Source of the DNA: Candidatus Aenigmarchaeota archaeon ex4484_52
Lineage (GTDB): Archaea > EX4484-52
Reading direction: 5' to 3'
NCBI GenBank assembly: GCA_002254415.1
Contig: NJDR01000029.1
Location: 1 to 12,142, forward strand
DNA length: 12,142 nt
Position numbers and translations under genes: made by a program. Positions 1 to 6,121 of the stretch are shown in pieces. Position 1 is the stretch's first letter. Every line of letters starts with the position of its first letter. Below the pieces are notes generated by a model that made no database searches, was not told the DNA's origin, and saw only the letters and a list, made by a program, of their open reading frames with translations.

Positions 1-272
1 TTTATTTTTTCATCTCCTTTTCTCTTCTCTATTCTAATCCTCTGTTTTGCATCTTCAATGCATTTGAATATTTTCTGCACTTGCTGGTGTTTTAAAGATA
101 TTTGCAAAAATTGTTGCAAGAGCAAGAATATCTTCTTTTGAATTTCATTTATTATAATTACAGGATTTTCAATTATAATCGGTTCAGACACTTCAATTTT
201 GGATTTATCTTCATATTCTAAATCTTTACTCTCTCTTGTTTTTTCACCAAGACGATTTTTTTTTTTCTTTAT
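1..272 (-). pseudogene. Partial, probably frame-disrupted coding remnant at the left edge
   Basis: I do not recognise this gene. One minus-strand frame stays open from about 272 down to the window edge (about 90 codons), but it has no ATG at a sensible place. An ATA codon at 272-270, followed by a lysine run encoded by an 11-A homopolymer, sits 5 bases after AAGGGG, so it may be a changed or unusual start. The frame reads as a charged, low-complexity N-terminal tail (LGEKTRESKDLEYEDKSK, then isoleucine-rich). Between about 132 and 60 the neighbouring frame reads more like protein (KEDILALATIFANIFKTPA), with the GCA/ACA/AAT codons common in this genome, before the first frame resumes with IEDAKQRIRIEKRKGDE. 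This pattern suggests two compensating indels, by mutation or sequencing error. The gene continues beyond base 1. Confidence 0.35.
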
Positions 273-314
273 TTTTTCCCCTTATCCCTTTTTATTGTAT
301 ATTTAGAATATATA

Positions 315-328
315 TATTTTTAAAATTA
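315..328 (+). promoter_or_regulatory. Archaeal TATA box for the thermosome gene
   Basis: An AT-rich TATA-like stretch (ATTTTTAAAATTA) is centred about 23-25 bases before the ATG at 345. This is the usual archaeal distance from TATA to transcription start, so the mRNA would be leaderless or nearly so. No purine-rich ribosome binding site precedes the ATG. Confidence 0.45.
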
Positions 329-344
329 TATTTTATATTTTATT

Positions 345-1982
345 ATGAACCAAAATCAGAAAATGATACAGCCAATTTTTATTTTACCTCAGGATGCAGG
401 CAGAAATTCCGGAAGAAGTGCATTGAAGCAAAATATTGCAGTGGCAAAGGCAGTTGCAGAAATAATTAGAACAACTTTGGGACCAAAAGGAATGGATAAA
501 ATGCTTGTGGATTCAATGGGTGATATTATTGTTACAAATGATGGAGTCACAATTTTAGAGCAAATGAATATTGAACATCCAATAGGAAAAATGCTTGTTG
601 CAATTTCAAAGACACAGGATGATGAAGTCGGAGACGGCACAACAACAGCATCTGTTTTAGCAGGAGAATTATTAAAGCAGGCAGAAACATTGATTGATCA
701 ATATGTGCATCCGACAATTATTGCTTGTGGATATCGCATTGCTCAAAAAGAGGCAATAAATAAATTACAAGAAATGGCACATGACATTTCAATACAGGAT
801 AAAAATATTTTAAGAAATATTGCCAAGACAGCAATGACCGGGAAAAATGTAGAGGCATCAAAAACATTTTTAGCAGATATTGCTCTTAATGCTGTTGAAT
901 GCGTTTATGATTCAAAAAAAAAAATACTTGACTTAGATGCAATAAAAATAGAAAAAAAACAGGGCGGCTCAACAAATGATTCTCGCCTTATTAAAGGCAT
1001 TGTAATTGACAAAGAGCGTATTCATCCAAGAATGCCAACTATTGTTAAAAATGCAAAAATTGCTCTTATAAATACTTCTCTTGAAATAAAAGAGCCAGAA
1101 ACAGATGCACAAATAAGAATTACAGATCCATCACAATTGCAGGATTTTTTAGAGCATGAAGAAGAGTCATTAAAAAAAATGGTGGATTTAATTGACAAAG
1201 CAGGGGTAAATGTTGTATTTTGTCAAAAAGGAATTGATGATATTGCACAGCATTATCTGGCAAAAAAAAAAATATTTGCTGTCAGGCGAATAAAAAAAAG
1301 CGATATTGAAGCACTTTCAAAAGCAACTGGTGCTGTGATTGTAAATACACTTGCGGATTTGGGAAATGATGAAGTAGGGCATGCTGATGTTGTTGAAGAA
1401 AAAAAAACAACAAATGATGAAATGATATTTATTGAGGGCTGCAAGGATCCAAGAGCAGTTACAATTTTATTAAAAGGAAGCACAGAGCATGTTGTTGATG
1501 AAATTCAAAGAGCAATGAATGATGCAACAGGCGGAATCGCGTCTGCAATCCAGATTGGAAAATATGTTTATGGCGGCGGTGCAATAGAGCAGGCAATTGC
1601 TTTGCATCTGAAGAAATTTGCACAAAAAATCGGTGGAAGAGAGCAACTGGCAATAAATTGTTTTGCAAATGCACTTGAAATTATTCCAAAGACATTGGCA
1701 GAAAATGCAGGGGCAGATCCTATGGATATTATTGTAGCTTTGCGTGCCGGGCATGAAAAAGGAAATAACAATTACGGTGTTGATGTATTCAACAACAAAA
1801 TAGGCGATATGAAAAAATTAGGTGTTGTTGAAGCTTTGAAAATAAAAACACAGGCAATATTTTCTGCATCAGAAGTTGCAGAATTGATTTTAAGAATTGA
1901 TGATGTGATTGTTGCTGGAAAAATGCAGGAAAATCCTCAAATACCATTAGAAGGACAAATACCGCAACAAAATAATTTATAA
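345..1982 (+). CDS. ths: Thermosome (group II chaperonin, CCT/TCP-1 family) subunit
   Basis: This 545-residue protein is an archaeal group II chaperonin subunit, which assembles into a double-ring ATP-driven protein-folding chamber in the cytoplasm. The length is normal for the family. Visible motifs are the nucleotide-binding LGPKGMDK (45-52), NDGVTIL (65-71) and GDGTTTA (96-102); the apical domain occupies the middle and the equatorial domain resumes near the C-terminus (NALEIIPKTLAENAGADP, then YGVDVFNN). The C-terminus ends in a short Pro/Gln/Asn tail and lacks the Gly-Met-rich repeats seen in many thermosomes. The ATG at 345 follows a TATA-like box by about 23 bases, supporting it as the start; a second Met at residue 7 is a less likely start. 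A small membrane protein gene starts one base after the stop. Only one subunit is in the window; paralogues may lie elsewhere. Confidence 0.97.
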   Translation: MNQNQKMIQPIFILPQDAGRNSGRSALKQNIAVAKAVAEIIRTTLGPKGMDKMLVDSMGDIIVTNDGVTILEQMNIEHPIGKMLVAISKTQDDEVGDGTTTASVLAGELLKQAETLIDQYVHPTIIACGYRIAQKEAINKLQEMAHDISIQDKNILRNIAKTAMTGKNVEASKTFLADIALNAVECVYDSKKKILDLDAIKIEKKQGGSTNDSRLIKGIVIDKERIHPRMPTIVKNAKIALINTSLEIKEPETDAQIRITDPSQLQDFLEHEEESLKKMVDLIDKAGVNVVFCQKGIDDIAQHYLAKKKIFAVRRIKKSDIEALSKATGAVIVNTLADLGNDEVGHADVVEEKKTTNDEMIFIEGCKDPRAVTILLKGSTEHVVDEIQRAMNDATGGIASAIQIGKYVYGGGAIEQAIALHLKKFAQKIGGREQLAINCFANALEIIPKTLAENAGADPMDIIVALRAGHEKGNNNYGVDVFNNKIGDMKKLGVVEALKIKTQAIFSASEVAELILRIDDVIVAGKMQENPQIPLEGQIPQQNNL

Positions 1983-1983
1983 T

Positions 1984-2307
1984 ATGGAATGGTTGATTTT
2001 GGTTATTGCATTCTTGTTTGCATTTGCATTATATTTATTGTATTTTCTTGACAGAAATATTTCTGATAAAGGACTTTTTATTTGTATTATTATTTCTGTA
2101 ATATGCTTTTATATTGGCTATTATCTTTTAAAAAATATTTCCTCATCAATACATAATATATTCTACGGATTAATTTATATTTTTATTGGATATTTGTGCA
2201 TATTTAAATTCCCGGATAATGCAAAAATTCAGCACAAGGAATATAGTTTTCTTATGGTTTTTATCGGGCTTATTTCTTTGATTTATGGTATTTTGCTAAT
2301 TATTTAA
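1984..2307 (+). CDS. Small multi-pass membrane protein, unknown function
   Basis: The 107-residue product is almost entirely hydrophobic, with four likely transmembrane helices at about residues 3-22, 29-50, 57-75 and 85-107, separated by short loops with charged residues (DRNISDKG; KFPDNAKIQHKEY). I do not recognise the family. The ATG lies one base after the thermosome stop codon, so the two are probably cotranscribed, although a membrane protein has no obvious link to the chaperonin. No clear ribosome binding site is visible. A perfect 9-bp hairpin begins two bases after its stop codon. Confidence 0.7.
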   Translation: MEWLILVIAFLFAFALYLLYFLDRNISDKGLFICIIISVICFYIGYYLLKNISSSIHNIFYGLIYIFIGYLCIFKFPDNAKIQHKEYSFLMVFIGLISLIYGILLII

Positions 2308-2309
2308 AA

Positions 2310-2330
2310 AACTTTTGCTTCGCAAAAGTT
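2310..2330 (+). repeat. Palindromic hairpin, copy 1 (AACTTTTGC stem)
   Basis: AACTTTTGC (2310-2318) and GCAAAAGTT (2322-2330) form a perfect 9-bp stem with a 3-base loop, two bases after the stop of the small membrane protein gene. The same stem, lengthened by one pair, recurs at 4117-4140. It could act as an mRNA 3'-end structure, but no T-run follows on the plus strand, so it is not a textbook terminator. Confidence 0.7.
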
Positions 2331-2393
2331 AAAATAAAGAAGTTGATTTCTTATAAATGGCTGTAAAATAAAAAACAACAGGAATTTTTTAAG

Positions 2394-2402
2394 TTTAAAT
2401 AA
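2394..2402 (+). promoter_or_regulatory. Archaeal TATA box for the membrane-anchored winged-helix gene
   Basis: TTTAAATAA is centred about 26 bases before the ATG at 2424, the standard TATA-to-start distance, which predicts a leaderless transcript. The same core recurs at 3535-3542 and 5818-5826 in this window. Confidence 0.6.
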
Positions 2403-2423
2403 CTTAATTTATTAAAATTATTT

Positions 2424-3518
2424 ATGGAAAAATTAAAAATCATTGTTTTTGGCTTTTTGGGATTTGCTGTTTTGATAACGTTGTTTGGAAGCAAAATTGC
2501 TTTTGCCTCTTTTATCAATGAAACATATCTTGAATTAAATGCGAACGAATATGGAATAATAGATGTTAAAATGATTAATATTTACAAAACACTTACAACA
2601 GATGATGTTTCTTTTGTAATTTATGGAAAAGTAAGTGATGTTTTTGCAAAAGATATAAATGGAGAACTAAACTGCACAGCAAATGAAAAACCATATGGAA
2701 CTCAAATTATATGCAAGAGAAAGCAAAACATAAAAGAAAATTATAATGTTGAATTGGAGTTCCGGCTAAAGAATGTTATTTCAAAAAATAAAGAACAAAA
2801 CAAAACAATATCAGTATTTTTATTTGAATATAGCATTATAGAGCCAATTGATAAACTCCATATTTTATTTATATTGCCAGAGGGCTACGCACTGCTAAAT
2901 GAAAAATTTAATTCTTATTATCCTTTTACTGAAAATATTATTGTTGTCGATGGAAGAAAATTTGGCATTGACTGGACTTTGGGAAATCTTACAATTGGAA
3001 AATCGCATTTTTTTAAGGTATATTATGAAGAAGTCGGAAAACACAGTATAATCATCCCAGATAATAAAGATGACAATATTAGCAAAGAAAAAGAAAATAA
3101 TGATTTAAATATAAAATCAAAGATTTACATAATCATACTTTTATTGATTGTAATAATCGTGCTTTTTTTTGAAACAAAAAGAATATCAAAAGAAAATAAA
3201 ATTCCTGAAAAAAAACAAGAATTGCAAGAGCAAATAAGAGATGAAAAAATTAAAGAAGAAGCAGGAAAAAAAACAGAAAATGCAAACGATGCAATTCTTT
3301 TGTCTATATTAAAGCCAGATGAGAGAATTATATTTGATTTGATTTGCGCTTCAAATGGCATTGCAAAACAAAGACAAATTGCAAGAACAACACGCTTTTC
3401 ACCTGCAAAGGTCTCTCATATAATAAAAAGTCTGTCTGCAAGAGGACTAATTGATATTCAAAGACAGGGCAGATCTACAAGAATTGAATTGACAAAAAAG
3501 GCAAAAGATTTTTTTTAA
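2424..3518 (+). CDS. Membrane-anchored protein with extracytoplasmic domain and C-terminal winged-helix DNA-binding domain
   Basis: The 364-residue protein has four parts. An N-terminal signal/anchor helix (about 5-29) is followed by a beta-rich, presumably extracytoplasmic domain (about 30-225). A second transmembrane helix (about 233-251) is followed by a charged Lys/Glu-rich linker. The C-terminal winged helix (about 299-364) shows a recognition-helix pattern (RFSPAKVSHIIKSLSARGLI) and a wing (IDIQRQGRSTRIELT) like MarR/IclR-type domains of archaea. The layout suggests a one-component regulator that senses something outside the membrane and binds DNA on the cytoplasmic side. Similar proteins with a C-terminal wHTH are common in archaea, but ligand and targets are unknown. 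It has its own TATA box and is monocistronic; the next element downstream is a structured RNA candidate. Domain layout is clear; the function is inferred. Confidence 0.8.
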   Translation: MEKLKIIVFGFLGFAVLITLFGSKIAFASFINETYLELNANEYGIIDVKMINIYKTLTTDDVSFVIYGKVSDVFAKDINGELNCTANEKPYGTQIICKRKQNIKENYNVELEFRLKNVISKNKEQNKTISVFLFEYSIIEPIDKLHILFILPEGYALLNEKFNSYYPFTENIIVVDGRKFGIDWTLGNLTIGKSHFFKVYYEEVGKHSIIIPDNKDDNISKEKENNDLNIKSKIYIIILLLIVIIVLFFETKRISKENKIPEKKQELQEQIRDEKIKEEAGKKTENANDAILLSILKPDERIIFDLICASNGIAKQRQIARTTRFSPAKVSHIIKSLSARGLIDIQRQGRSTRIELTKKAKDFF

Positions 3519-3533
3519 ATTCAATTAACAAAT

Positions 3534-3543
3534 CTTTAAATAA
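3534..3543 (+). promoter_or_regulatory. TATA box upstream of the structured RNA
   Basis: CTTTAAATAA lies about 16-25 bases downstream of the preceding stop codon and matches the strong TATA core used elsewhere in the window. It predicts transcription starting near 3560-3566, about 20-25 bases before the first strand of the RNA's closing helix. No open reading frame starts there, which supports an RNA gene. Confidence 0.5.
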
Positions 3544-3586
3544 TTTGACTCTTAATATCAGTAATAAAAAGTTGATTTTAAATGCA

Positions 3587-3940
3587 GGTGTTGGGAGAAA
3601 ATTTTTACAACTCAAAACTTTCAACTATAAAATAGAATTTTGAGAAAGATGAAATATCTTATTTGCATTATTTCAGATACTTGCTATAAATAAGGTAAAA
3701 ACGAATAGAATAAACCTGGATAAATGGTTTTGACAACATTGTTGATGGTAGTATTCCAAAGGTAATTCTATGCTGATTGTAGGAACAAGCAGAACAAGAA
3801 AGACGATAAAACATAGACATATACGGTTGAAATAGTTAAATAGATGCTTCTACTATGTCTGTTAAGAGTATATCAGTATGGTAGATTTTGACAGCAAAAA
3901 TAAAAGAAGCATATTTTAATAAAACTCTTTACCAACAACC
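3587..3940 (+). ncRNA. rnpB: Structured RNA, candidate RNase P RNA
   Basis: RNase P RNA is the catalytic RNA that matures tRNA 5' ends. This 354-nt stretch has no coding potential but many helices. The ends pair: GGTGTTGG (3587-3594) with CCAACAACC (3932-3940, one bulge), like P1. A hairpin CTCAAAA/TTTTGAG (3611-3617/3638-3644) enclosing CTAT-AAA-ATAG fits P2/P3. GAGAAAG (3642-3648), 48 nt after P1, resembles conserved region I. TGAAATAT (3650-3657) can pair with ATATTTTA (3911-3918), the place of P4. Small hairpins at 3712-3730 and 3734-3744 sit where P8/P9 are expected. GGTAGATTTTGAC (3880-3892) followed by AAAAGAA (3902-3908) resembles conserved regions IV and V in order and spacing, while GGTTGAAATAG (3825-3835) may be region III. 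Blocks II and III are weak, and the core is unusually AT-rich. Ends are approximate. SRP RNA is a less good fit. Confidence 0.55.
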
Positions 3941-4029
3941 GCAATACATAATTTAAGTAGATTCAATGGAATGACAATAAGAATTATTTTGATTGGTTTC
4001 AAATAGCAAAATAGATAAGAGAATGTTTA

Positions 4030-4071
4030 AATTTTTTATTGCTTTTTAAATTTTATATGCAATAAAAAATT
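4030..4071 (+). terminator. 13-bp perfect inverted repeat downstream of the RNA gene
   Basis: AATTTTTTATTGC (4030-4042) and GCAATAAAAAATT (4059-4071) are exact reverse complements separated by 16 T/A-rich bases that include a T5 run. It lies about 90 bases past the end of the structured RNA and before psd. T-rich stretches terminate archaeal transcription, so this may end the RNA transcript; it could also be a protein-binding palindrome. Nothing else recognisable was seen in 3941-4029. Confidence 0.45.
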
Positions 4072-4116
4072 ATAAAACTCTTGCAGTTATTTATGGTAAA
4101 TTAACTTATTTGGTTT

Positions 4117-4145
4117 AACTTTTGCTAAAAAGCAAAAGTTTTTTT
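4117..4145 (+). repeat. Palindromic hairpin, copy 2 (AACTTTTGCT stem plus T-tract), abutting the psd start
   Basis: AACTTTTGCT (4117-4126) pairs with AGCAAAAGTT (4131-4140) around an AAAA loop, a perfect 10-bp stem. The T's that follow run directly into the ATG at 4146. The stem shares nine base pairs with the hairpin at 2310-2330. Its left arm overlaps a possible psd TATA box (GGTTTAAC, 4112-4119), so it could be a terminator, a dispersed repeat, or an operator covering the promoter and start codon. Confidence 0.65.
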
Positions 4146-5060
4146 ATGAAAATCAAAACTATAAAAACACTATATATCAAAAGAAACACCAAAAAAATTT
4201 GTTGCGAAGAGGAAATCAATGATCCTTTGTTGTGTTTTTTTTTTGGAAAATATGGCAGTTTAATTAGAAACCATATTTTTGATTATCCTGTTTTCAGCAA
4301 AATACTGGCACATTATTATAAAAGCAAATTTTCAAAAAAAGCAATTTTAAAATTTATAGAAAAATACAATATTGATGCAAATGAATTTGAAAAAAACATT
4401 GAAGAGTTCAAATCATTTAATGAATTTTTTATTCGTAAATTAAAGCCATGTGCAAGAAAAATAGAAAAAAATAAGATTAGTGCAATATGTCCTGCAGACA
4501 GCATGGCATTAGCATTTGAAAATATAGATACAAATAAAATTTTTCAAATAAAGCATGAGACATTTAAATTAGACGAATTATTAAAAGGATTTGCAAGAGC
4601 ACAGGACTTTGAATGCGGAAATTATTGTATATTTAGATTAACACCAAAGCATTATCACAGGTTTCATTTCATAGATGATGGAAAGATAATTAAAACAAAA
4701 TCACTAAAAGGAAAATTATATTCTGTTAACCTTGTTTCATTAAAACAAACAAAAAAACTCTATATTAAAAACAAAAAATATTTGACTCTGTTTGAATCAA
4801 AAAATTTTGGAAATATTATTTGCATAGAAATTGGCGCTGTTTGCATTGGCTCTATTGTTCAGACATATAAATCAAAAAATGTTTTAAAAGGTGATGAAAA
4901 GGGCTATTTTCAATATGGCGGCTCAGCAATATTGATTTTCTTCCAGAAAAACAAAATAAAAATAGACAATGAGTTATTAGAAAATACAAAAAATGGTTAT
5001 GAGACAGAAGTAAAAATAGGCGAGTTCTTAGGAGAAAAAATTATTAAAACTTGCAGATAA
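4146..5060 (+). CDS. psd: Phosphatidylserine (archaetidylserine) decarboxylase proenzyme
   Basis: Members of this family decarboxylate phosphatidylserine, or in archaea archaetidylserine, to the ethanolamine lipid, using a pyruvoyl group made by self-cleavage before a serine. The 304-residue protein shows the family pattern FNEFFIRKLKPCAR near the N-terminus, PADS with the probable catalytic Asp118, PKHYHRFH (167-174) with the conserved YHR histidine 171, and YGGSA with Ser260 as the cleavage and pyruvoyl site. A conserved GD(E)KGYF motif lies just before it. Cleavage would give a large beta and a small alpha chain of about 45 residues. I chose ATG 4146 over an upstream in-frame TTG at 4122, because the extra residues are encoded by the hairpin at 4117-4140. 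No phosphatidyltransferase or serine-lipid synthase is adjacent. Confidence 0.9.
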   Translation: MKIKTIKTLYIKRNTKKICCEEEINDPLLCFFFGKYGSLIRNHIFDYPVFSKILAHYYKSKFSKKAILKFIEKYNIDANEFEKNIEEFKSFNEFFIRKLKPCARKIEKNKISAICPADSMALAFENIDTNKIFQIKHETFKLDELLKGFARAQDFECGNYCIFRLTPKHYHRFHFIDDGKIIKTKSLKGKLYSVNLVSLKQTKKLYIKNKKYLTLFESKNFGNIICIEIGAVCIGSIVQTYKSKNVLKGDEKGYFQYGGSAILIFFQKNKIKIDNELLENTKNGYETEVKIGEFLGEKIIKTCR

Positions 5061-5063
5061 AAA

Positions 5064-5273
5064 TCACTTGTTATTTTTTCCCAGAATAACAAAATCCAAA
5101 TCTTTGTCTATAGAATAATAATAATCAGCAACAATTTCTATAATTATTTCTTCTGTTTGCTGGTCAGATGCATAAGCAAATTCATCTGTTGTCTTGGTAT
5201 CAAAATAATCATTAATAAATAGAGCAGCAAAAAATACAAATATTCCAAGTATAATAAAAATTATCTTTTTCAT
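5064..5273 (-). CDS. Small single-pass membrane-anchored protein, unknown function
   Basis: The 69-residue product begins with a signal-anchor helix (about residues 3-20, KKIIFIILGIFVFFAALFI), then an acidic, Asp/Glu/Tyr-rich tail, suggesting a short protein anchored at the cytoplasmic membrane with its tail outside. I do not recognise a family. The ATG lies only 3 bases after the ribosomal protein L10e stop, so the two are likely cotranscribed. The stop codon faces that of psd across 3 bases, with no room for a separate terminator. Confidence 0.55.
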   Translation of the reverse strand: MKKIIFIILGIFVFFAALFINDYFDTKTTDEFAYASDQQTEEIIIEIVADYYYSIDKDLDFVILGKNNK

Positions 5274-5276
5274 ATT

Positions 5277-5795
5277 TCATTCTTCACAAATCTTAATTTT
5301 GCATCCTGTTGGAAATTTCATTCCTGCTCTTTTGAGTGCTATTTTTGCATCATCTAATTTATCTTTATCAACATATAATTTTATTATTGGTTGTGTAGTT
5401 TTTACTCTTGCTGCTGTTGATTTTGGTTTTCCAAAAGGATGCGCCATCCCCTGGTAAAATCTATCTGCCTGTGCTATTGCTGCCTGTGCATGCTCTCTCA
5501 ATATGTGATGCGGATATACAAGCATTTTTAAGAAAAAAAAATTTGCTTTTTTCTTAATATAAGAAGTAGATGCAACCCTTGCTGCTTCAAGTGCATTGTG
5601 CCTAATTTGCACATTTTTCTTTGAATACAAAAACAGGCATAACGCATATTTTTTTTTTGTGCCCATTTCAAATAATCTTAATTTGCTTCCCTTTACTCCT
5701 TTTATAAAATTTTTTTTATGAACAGTAATTGCTCTTCTTGTATATGGCCTTTTATTATCCATATTTCTATAAACTCTTGCAGGTCTCAATCCCAT
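5277..5795 (-). CDS. rpl10e: Large-subunit ribosomal protein L10e (uL16 family)
   Basis: This is the archaeal/eukaryal counterpart of bacterial L16, located near the A-site/peptidyl-transferase region of the large subunit. The 172-residue length is normal. Family signatures are visible: the start MGLRPARVYR followed by RPYTRR, the central ALEAARVASTSYI, the loop RADRFYQGMAHPFGKP-like stretch (ADRFYQGMAHPFGKPKS), and a C-terminal KLDDAKIALKRAGMKFPTGCKI block. The ATG at 5795 is 27 bases from the centre of a TATA box at 5818-5828, which fits a leaderless start. A small membrane protein gene follows after 3 bases on the same strand. No other ribosomal genes are near. Confidence 0.96.
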   Translation of the reverse strand: MGLRPARVYRNMDNKRPYTRRAITVHKKNFIKGVKGSKLRLFEMGTKKKYALCLFLYSKKNVQIRHNALEAARVASTSYIKKKANFFFLKMLVYPHHILREHAQAAIAQADRFYQGMAHPFGKPKSTAARVKTTQPIIKLYVDKDKLDDAKIALKRAGMKFPTGCKIKICEE

Positions 5796-5817
5796 ATTAG
5801 CATATAGTAAAATAATC

Positions 5818-5828
5818 TTTAAATAATT
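5818..5828. promoter_or_regulatory. Shared bidirectional TATA box between rpl10e and the PRC-barrel gene
   Basis: TTTAAATAATT lies in the 52-base gap between divergent ATGs at 5795 (minus) and 5848 (plus). Its centre is about 27 bases from the first and 26 from the second, the correct TATA distance for a leaderless mRNA in both directions. No other convincing box is present for either gene. Confidence 0.5.
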
Positions 5829-5847
5829 TTCTAATAATAATATTTCA

Positions 5848-6096
5848 ATGAGGACGAGTGAATTAAAAGGAAAAATAATTATCAGTGATGAGACAGGCAG
5901 AGCTTTTGGAAAAGTATCAGATTTAAGTTATATAAGTGATACAGGAGAATTTATAAATATAATTATAGGAGAGAAAACAAAAATTGCAGAAGAAATAAAA
6001 CTGCGGGAAGATAAGAATAAAAGAATGCTTATTCCTTTTTCTGCAATAAAATCAGTTGGTGATTTTGTAATTGTTTCTGAAAAAGAGATTTTTTAG
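5848..6096 (+). CDS. PRC-barrel domain protein
   Basis: The 82-residue protein is a lone PRC-barrel, a small beta-barrel named for the photosynthetic reaction centre H subunit and for RimM, often involved in RNA or protein contacts. It matches the domain along its full length: an N-terminal ELKGKIIISDETGRAFGKVSDL, a middle FINIIIG strand and a C-terminal IPFSAIKSVGDFVIVSEKE. Such stand-alone PRC-barrel proteins are abundant in archaea and mostly uncharacterised. It is the first gene of a probable two-gene unit with the Bud32-like kinase 25 bases downstream. Its ATG sits 26 bases from the TATA box shared with rpl10e. Confidence 0.85.
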   Translation: MRTSELKGKIIISDETGRAFGKVSDLSYISDTGEFINIIIGEKTKIAEEIKLREDKNKRMLIPFSAIKSVGDFVIVSEKEIF

Positions 6097-6121
6097 TTTT
6101 TTACAGATTTGGTAATTATTA

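Noticed and set aside
236..469. Short plus-strand open frame overlapping the thermosome start
   Set aside because: Low-complexity Phe/Ile translation, no start signal, and its second half is an off-frame reading of the thermosome gene.
3587..3940. SRP (7S) RNA instead of RNase P RNA, because of pairing ends and a GGAA...AGCAG stretch near 3782-3792
   Set aside because: In the best hairpin (CTGATTGT/ACAAGCAG) the loop is AGGA, not the GGAA tetraloop, and the SRP symmetric loop partner and the Alu-domain motifs are missing.
4122..4145. TTG at 4122 as the psd start
   Set aside because: The extra eight residues are just the translation of the palindromic hairpin; ATG 4146 follows directly and matches the family better.
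3519..4145. tRNA gene in the long gap
   Set aside because: No GGTTCRANYCC-like T-arm, acceptor stem or CCA-adjacent pattern could be found on either strand.
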